A stretch of 64,000 nucleotides of DNA from an uncultured Prevotellaceae bacterium (GTDB lineage: Bacteria; Bacteroidota; Bacteroidia; Bacteroidales; Bacteroidaceae): the NCBI GenBank assembly GCA_900316285.1, contig ONCG01000016.1:1-64000 (forward strand), in the 5' to 3' direction. Positions 59,666 through 64,000 of this stretch are shown one piece after another; position 1 is the first letter of the stretch; each line of letters begins with the position of its first letter. A program made the translations under genes and the position numbers. The notes under the pieces are model-generated. The model saw only the letters and a list, made by a program, of their open reading frames with translations. It had not been told where the DNA came from and searched no databases.

Positions 59666-60730
59666 TTACAGCTGCGTTCTGCGATAGAACTCCACGTTCT
59701 CCTTCATGAGCAGCTCGATGGGCATGTAGTTGATGGGCATCACCTTCTTCTTCAGCACAATGGCCTGGAACAGCGTGTCGATGCAGGAGTAGCCCTGCTG
59801 GTAGGCGTGCTGGGCGATGAGGAACGAGATGCTGCCTTCTCGCAGACATTGTGCATTCTTCTGCACCATGTCGTAGCCCATGATCTGCACATTGCGGCGA
59901 TTGGTCTTCAGCAGGAACTCGCCTACGATGTGGGCCTTCGAGTTGAGTGTGATGCAATGGTGCACCTGTGGATGCTTGCGGAAGAAGCTCTCCAGCTTTG
60001 TGCTATACTGCTTGCGTGTGCCGCCTACAGGCAACTCCAGCTCCTCGATGCGGATGGCAGGGTAGTGGTCGGCCATGTAGTGTCGGAATCCCACCTCGCG
60101 GTTTGCTTGCTGTTTCGTGGTGACGCGTCCGTCCTTCGTCTGCTTCATCAGCATAATCTCGGTTTCTTCCGAAGCAATCATCATGAGTGCTTTTGCTGCG
60201 AAGTAGCCACTGGCAAACGAGTCCTGACCAAAGAACGACAACGGCTTCAGGTCGGGCATGTAGGAGTCCAGAAGGATGAAAGGAATTTGGCGCTCGTGCA
60301 GTACATCGGTGAAGGCACGGGTGACGTCGAGTTCCACAGGCACGATGACCACGCCGTCGGGGTTGGCATCGAGGGTTTCAAGGGCGAGCTCGTTGAACGA
60401 CTCTTCGTTGAAGCGTTCGTAGTAGGCAATCTCTACATCGATGTGGAAGTCGCGACGAGCCTCCATCGCCTTCTTGGCACCTTCCTCAATCTCGTCCCAA
60501 TAGGCTTCCGACTCGTGTTTCGGCAGTAGCACGCGAAACATATACTGTCGGTTGTAGGCCAGCGCCGAAGCATAGGCGTTGGGTTTGTAATCCATCTCGC
60601 GCAAAGCCTGCTCCACCTTTTCGCGGGCAGGTTTCGAAACATTAGGCCGGCCGTGCAACACCCTGTCTACGGTGCCCACGGAGACGCCTGCGCGCTCGGC
60701 AATGTCCTTGATTCTTATTCTTAGTGTCAT
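59666..60730 (-). CDS. LacI family transcriptional regulator
   Basis: 354 aa from the ATG at 60730. HTH: IRIKDIAERAGVSVGTVDRV (1st and 2nd helix), LHGRPNVS and the hinge. Periplasmic-binding-fold core: DGVVIVPVELDVTRAF, FGQDSFASGYFAAKALMMI, VGFRHYM and VQIMGYDMVQ. Effector unknown; likely linked to the neighbouring sugar-acid gene. Confidence 0.88.
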   Translation of the reverse strand: MTLRIRIKDIAERAGVSVGTVDRVLHGRPNVSKPAREKVEQALREMDYKPNAYASALAYNRQYMFRVLLPKHESEAYWDEIEEGAKKAMEARRDFHIDVEIAYYERFNEESFNELALETLDANPDGVVIVPVELDVTRAFTDVLHERQIPFILLDSYMPDLKPLSFFGQDSFASGYFAAKALMMIASEETEIMLMKQTKDGRVTTKQQANREVGFRHYMADHYPAIRIEELELPVGGTRKQYSTKLESFFRKHPQVHHCITLNSKAHIVGEFLLKTNRRNVQIMGYDMVQKNAQCLREGSISFLIAQHAYQQGYSCIDTLFQAIVLKKKVMPINYMPIELLMKENVEFYRRTQL

Positions 60731-60807
60731 GATTCTTTGTTGAGTTCTTACGAGCATCCACACGGCAGCGCCGCAGAGCCTTTTAGGCTCTTCCTCGTTA
60801 GCGACTG

Positions 60808-60838
60808 CAAATTTACAAAAAAAAATCCTTCACACCAA
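60808..60838 (-). promoter_or_regulatory. Promoter of the LacI gene
   Basis: Minus strand TTG (60836-60838), 20 bp, TAAATTTG (60808-60815). Confidence 0.65.
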
Positions 60839-60906
60839 CGAAAACCGTATTTTTTACATCGCATTTCCTTTTCTATGCCCAATCATTGTTTCTAACAGGG
60901 TGGCAG

Positions 60907-60972
60907 CAGGAGCATTGCTTTTGAGTTGCAGGAGCATTGCTTTTGTGTTGTAGGAGCATTGCTTTTATTATG
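60907..60972. repeat. Three tandem 22-bp units (GGAGCATTGCTTTT core)
   Basis: Units at 60907, 60929 and 60951, each 22 bp. The core is the inverted form of the AAAAGCAATGCTCC units at 27564-27695. Confidence 0.85.
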
Positions 60973-61130
60973 TAGGGACGCGGCGCGCCGCGTTCTTTCC
61001 CCACTTCGTTCTGAAAGCGGCCGCTCGACATCCCAAAGGGTGGCGCTTTCAGAGCGAAGCGGGGAAAGAAAGCCGAGCGACTGGAGAGGAAATGCTAATC
61101 CCAGTTACGCGGCACGCCGCGTCCCTACAT
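60971..61130. repeat. Nested inverted repeat (GTAGGGACGCGG element around a second palindrome)
   Basis: Outer arms TGTAGGGACGCGGCGCGC (left) and GCGGCACGCCGCGTCCCTAC (right, to 61130) enclose GCGGCCGCTCGACATCCC...GCGGGGAAAGAAAGCCGAGCG, the element seen at 1464-1540 and 4557-4621. One repeat inserted into another, or a composite. Confidence 0.8.
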
Positions 61131-61159
61131 GTGGGGGCATAAACTATTCAATCACAAAA

Positions 61160-61181
61160 AAAGACCTCGGGTGAGGTCTTT
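61160..61181 (-). terminator. Terminator of the DUF5103 gene
   Basis: AAAGACCTC (61160-61168), 4-nt loop, GAGGTCTTT (61173-61181), with A-rich plus-strand flank giving U's on the minus transcript. It lies right after the stop at 61183. Confidence 0.85.
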
Positions 61182-61182
61182 G

Positions 61183-62427
61183 TTATCGGGTAGATACTTG
61201 CGAGAAGGCGACGAGGCGGTCGGTGCGCTCGCCTGTGCCTCGATAGTAGACAAGCACCTGATACTGGTTCTCAGTTTGGTAGAACGATCCTTCTGAGGGC
61301 ACAGGTCGCAAGGTGCCGTCTGGCTGTGCGTACAGGTATTGATAGGAGTAATAGCCTTGTTTCAGCGGGATGACGGCCTCATATGTCTGCGTCTCGCGGT
61401 TGTACTCCATGAGATAGCGCTCCGAGAACTGGTCGTAGGTCCACATGCCATTCAAGTAGACGTTGCCATCAAGCTCGGGGCAAGGCAGTCGGAAGTGAGC
61501 GAGCATATACTCGCAGGTGCGGTTGATCTCGAAGTTTTCGCTGTTGCGGATGAGGAAGGCGCCGTTGGCGTCTTCGTCGTAGACATAGCTGCGTCGCGGC
61601 TCGTCGGGCCAGATGTAGGCATGATAGGCAGTGCCGTCCCAGTCAACCTTCTCCAGTCCCATCGTCGTATGTGTGACATCGAGCATTTCAAACTTCCGAT
61701 ACTCGTTGCCGGCAGGGAAGATCAGGTCGCGGCAATGACTCCATCGCAGGCCGTCGCCCAGCTTGAATTGTGGCTTCGCGTTGATAACGGCATTGTCCCA
61801 CCGGCCGTTCTGCATGACGACGGTGGTGAGCTGCCGGTCGGGGTCGAAGACGTTCAGCCCTCCATAGCTCAGCTGCATCTCCACTTGCTGGTGGGCGTTG
61901 CGAATGTCGATATCGGTGTTGTCGGTGACGTTCACGGCAACGCTCATGCGAGGCTCCACCACCATGAAACAGGCGACGAGCACGGGCGCCTGATCATCGT
62001 CGTTCTCGTCGTAGATAGTGACGCGGTAGTTGCCGCTCATCTTCAGTCGGCAGCGCTGGTTGGGAATCTGCAGTTGGTAGTGGGTGTAGAGCACATTGGT
62101 GTTGATGGACTCCTCCAGGTCGTCGAGTGGCTGCGAGTCGTTGAAGCCGTCGATGTAGTCGGTGGTGAAGATATCCTCCGACACCGTCCAATCGCTTTCA
62201 CAATGTTCCACACGGTAGACGTAGCGATGGTACTCGTGGGTGAGGTCGTCGAAGCTGATGACGATGGGTACGCCTCCGCCCAGGGTGATGATGGGCTGTG
62301 AGAGCCAGTCGTCACCCGGTATGACCTGAAGCGTAGCGATACGGTCGTTCAGAATTTCGTGGCGCTGAGCCTGTAGGGGGAGCACCGACGATAGGGCAAG
62401 CAGTATGGGCAGAATGGACTTTGTCAT
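61183..62427 (-). CDS. T9SS plug protein (DUF5103)
   Basis: 414 aa. Signal MTKSILPILLALSSVLPLQA. Then the DUF5103 beta-sandwich regions: TLQVIPGDDWLSQPIITLGG, HRYVYRVEHCESDWTVSEDIF, YIDGFNDSQP and NTNVLYTHYQLQIPN (about 30-135), and an E-set-like carbohydrate domain (about 315-405: DGNVYLNGMWTYDQ, YEAVIPLKQGYYSYQY). In Flavobacteria this protein plugs the SprA translocon; here it implies a working type IX secretion system for the CTD proteins of the window. Confidence 0.88.
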   Translation of the reverse strand: MTKSILPILLALSSVLPLQAQRHEILNDRIATLQVIPGDDWLSQPIITLGGGVPIVISFDDLTHEYHRYVYRVEHCESDWTVSEDIFTTDYIDGFNDSQPLDDLEESINTNVLYTHYQLQIPNQRCRLKMSGNYRVTIYDENDDDQAPVLVACFMVVEPRMSVAVNVTDNTDIDIRNAHQQVEMQLSYGGLNVFDPDRQLTTVVMQNGRWDNAVINAKPQFKLGDGLRWSHCRDLIFPAGNEYRKFEMLDVTHTTMGLEKVDWDGTAYHAYIWPDEPRRSYVYDEDANGAFLIRNSENFEINRTCEYMLAHFRLPCPELDGNVYLNGMWTYDQFSERYLMEYNRETQTYEAVIPLKQGYYSYQYLYAQPDGTLRPVPSEGSFYQTENQYQVLVYYRGTGERTDRLVAFSQVSTR

Positions 62428-62460
62428 AGGAGGATTGAGAACTTGAGAAGTTAAAATATG

Positions 62461-62660
62461 CGCTTTACACGAGCCGTAGGCTCTTTACACCTTACACGCG
62501 GCGCAGCCGCTTTACACGACGCAAGCGTCCTTACACCTTACACGCGGCGCAGCCGCTTTACACGACGCAAGCGTCCTTGCACCTTACACGCGGTGCAGCC
62601 GCTTTACACGACGCATAGCGTCTTTACACCTTACACGCGGCGCAGCCGCTTTACTCGCGC
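62461..62660. repeat. Tandem units of about 39 bp built on TTACACGCGGCGCAGCCGC
   Basis: The unit alternates TTTACACGACGCAAGCGTC and CTTACACGCGGCGCAGCCGC, with three and a half copies. Each half carries a palindromic centre (GCGGCnnnGCCGC, GACGCnnGCGTC). Confidence 0.8.
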
Positions 62661-62673
62661 CGCAGGCGCTAGT

Positions 62674-63552
62674 TTACCGGTTCACCTCATTACGAATCAT
62701 ATCGGTGACTCCATCGACGATCTTGTTGATGGCATCGCTGGTGGTGCTATCAGTGCGCTCGCCCACCTGCTTCTTCACGATGCGGCTCAGCGAACCGATG
62801 ATTTCTTCCTGAATGTCATTCATCAAGTCGCCGTCGGCGGGTTGTATCTGCATGCCGGCAGTGGTGTCGGCCTGTTGCGTTCCCGTGGCAGGTTCGAAGC
62901 CCGAGAGCGGGTTGTGCTCATCGATGTAGCGCGACAGGTCGTCTTCGTTCATTGTGAACACACGAGCGAAGGCACCATAGGAGATGTTCTTGTCCTTGCC
63001 GTCGCTGTTGATGGTGCACTTTGAGAAGACGTAGTAGTTATGGTAGTCTACCATCTCATCGAGCACGCGGTCAAGAATCTCGTCGGTGAGCAGATGGCGC
63101 ACGAGGCCGATGCCCACGCCGAAGAGGTTGTTGTTGCGCTGTGCCGACTGCTCGAGTGCAAGCGTAATCTTCTCCTTGATCTTGTTCTTGTGGGCCTGCT
63201 CACTCGGACACGAAACGGCCATTGCGACCAGCAGAACGGCGAGCAGAAAGAGGAAGCCCACGAACATGCGCTTCAGGCACGAACTACCCTGTGGTTTTTT
63301 CTTCTCGATGGCTGCAGCGGGCTCGGCTTGTGCGGCAGCAGGCTGCTCCACGTCTTCGGGCAGTGGGGGAGGAGTGGATGCATCCTTTGTGTTGAAGAGG
63401 AAGGCGCGCAGCTCGTCCACCTTCCACGCGGGTGTCCAGTCGGTCATGCCTTCTGCCCAGACAAGTGTCTCGCTGGTGATGCCTTTGTCCTTCAGCTCAT
63501 AGATGCTGAACGGCCCCGACTGCTTGTTGTTTTCAACGATAAAATACTTCAT
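62674..63552 (-). CDS. GYF_2 domain single-TM protein
   Basis: 292 aa. The GYF_2 (DUF4339) domain at 1-52: YFIVENNKQSGPFSIYELKD and VWAEGMTDWTPAWKVDEL. Pro-rich and Ala-rich linker, then one membrane helix (about 93-113, MFVGFLFLLAVLLVAMAV) and a periplasmic part with coiled-coil and beta segments. Conserved in Bacteroidales, function unknown. Same strand as the HD gene, six bases downstream. Confidence 0.78.
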   Translation of the reverse strand: MKYFIVENNKQSGPFSIYELKDKGITSETLVWAEGMTDWTPAWKVDELRAFLFNTKDASTPPPLPEDVEQPAAAQAEPAAAIEKKKPQGSSCLKRMFVGFLFLLAVLLVAMAVSCPSEQAHKNKIKEKITLALEQSAQRNNNLFGVGIGLVRHLLTDEILDRVLDEMVDYHNYYVFSKCTINSDGKDKNISYGAFARVFTMNEDDLSRYIDEHNPLSGFEPATGTQQADTTAGMQIQPADGDLMNDIQEEIIGSLSRIVKKQVGERTDSTTSDAINKIVDGVTDMIRNEVNR

Positions 63553-63558
63553 GTTGTG

Positions 63559-64000
63559 TTAGGTTGGGTTGTTGTCGTTATTGCTTGATGCTGAGGCCTT
63601 TGCGGTCTCTTCGTCAAAGTATTTCTCAAACTCCTTTCGCAGCAGCTGCGGCTCAGCGATGATGTCGCGAATATGCTTCAACCGCTGCTGGTTGGGGGAG
63701 TTGGGAATCCAGAGAGTGATATATCCCTGAGCCGAATACTTGCTCTGCATGTGCTCGCGGAAGCGTTCCCAGTGTTGCTCACGCGATTTCTCGGGATAGT
63801 GTTCAATGCCAAACTGCACTGTGCGGCGGAAGACGGATTCAGGTTCGAGGTCGCGGTCGGCCTCGGCGACAATCTTCCCATAGATGCTGCGTGGCGCATG
63901 GGCGGCCGAGGCGCGGTGGTCCTCAATGGCCTCCCGCATCACCCGCAGCTGGTCCTTGCTGAACCAGCGCTTCAGTCGCAGGTCGGCAGCCATGATTTTT
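63559..64000 (-). CDS. HD-domain phosphohydrolase, C-terminal part (cut by window end)
   Basis: About 147 residues visible. The frame is open at the end of the window, so the Met at 63993 may be internal. AIEDHRASAAHAPRSIYGKIVAEADRD is the second half of a metal-dependent HD domain (His-Arg-Ala-Ser and Glu-Ala-Asp-Arg), followed by VQFGIEHYPEKSREQHWERF and a C-terminal helical tail. The first HD half would lie past 64000. Substrate unknown. Confidence 0.72.
   Translation of the reverse strand, partial: KIMAADLRLKRWFSKDQLRVMREAIEDHRASAAHAPRSIYGKIVAEADRDLEPESVFRRTVQFGIEHYPEKSREQHWERFREHMQSKYSAQGYITLWIPNSPNQQRLKHIRDIIAEPQLLRKEFEKYFDEETAKASASSNNDNNPT

Noticed and set aside
62458-63024. ORF on the plus strand with repeated Thr-Arg-Arg sequences
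   Set aside because: It is a translation of the tandem repeats 62461-62660 and the antisense of the GYF_2 gene.

Overview
The window looks like a Bacteroidales chromosome, most likely a Prevotella-type gut or rumen species. The evidence is: promoters of the Bacteroidetes form TTTG-N19/20-TAnnTTTG in front of many genes; T9SS-type C-terminal endings (Gly-[VIL]-Tyr...Gly-Lys-Lys) on three secreted proteins; a DUF5103 T9SS plug gene; families found almost only in this phylum (DUF4248, HU-like 147 aa, smalltalk, DUF4468, DUF3244-like); and coding DNA near 50% GC separated by repeat-rich spacers. No rRNA, tRNA, transposase or CRISPR array was seen. Layout: (1) 1-5.4 kb, minus strand: the Bacteroidetes cassette VapE-like primase/helicase - DUF4248 - HU-like - smalltalk - M15 peptidase, full of short repeats, some inserted in frame into genes. 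(2) 5.4-14.5 kb, minus strand: an accessory locus of two operons plus a regulator. It holds a membrane-tethered TPR/HTH regulator, a small secreted DUF3244-like protein, a GT14 glycosyltransferase-methyltransferase fusion, a Ser-rich protein with a double-glycine-like motif, a large MG2-like exported protein, and a C39 peptidase fused to a DUF3405-like glycosyltransferase domain. Its centre is markedly AT-rich. This is the best candidate for an undescribed system (peptide or surface-protein processing and glycosylation). (3) 15-23.3 kb: plant-cell-wall glycosidases (GH43; GH5-GH43 fusion) with small metabolic and hypothetical genes. (4) 23.5-28.7 kb: a lipoprotein, an SPFH/NfeD membrane pair, a second membrane-tethered HTH regulator and an M48 lipoprotein protease. 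(5) 28.9-31.6 kb: a structured leader RNA, a BspA-like LRR surface protein and small ORFs. (6) 31.8-38.9 kb: a phosphoribosyltransferase, VanX-like dipeptidase, T9SS subtilase, SlyD-like isomerase and chorismate synthase, followed by a probable about 100-nt sRNA. (7) 39.4-46.8 kb: an Fe-S aldo/keto reductase, a glycerophosphodiesterase, then the nitrite ammonification module (CcsA, ResB, NrfA, NrfH) with a divergent Crp/Fnr regulator. (8) 46.9-64 kb: housekeeping and transport genes (UDP-GlcNAc 2-epimerase-like, SDR, MFS, NudC, 5'-nucleotidase, DnaJ-like, GH25, NhaC, altronate dehydratase, LacI regulator, T9SS plug, GYF_2 protein, partial HD phosphohydrolase). Between genes the window carries many repeat families: inverted pairs of a CTGCCCCTAC element, GTAGGGACGCGG elements, a GAAACYA heptamer, and an unusual 22-bp-period tandem repeat found at three separate loci. 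All functional calls come from reading motifs; no database search was run.
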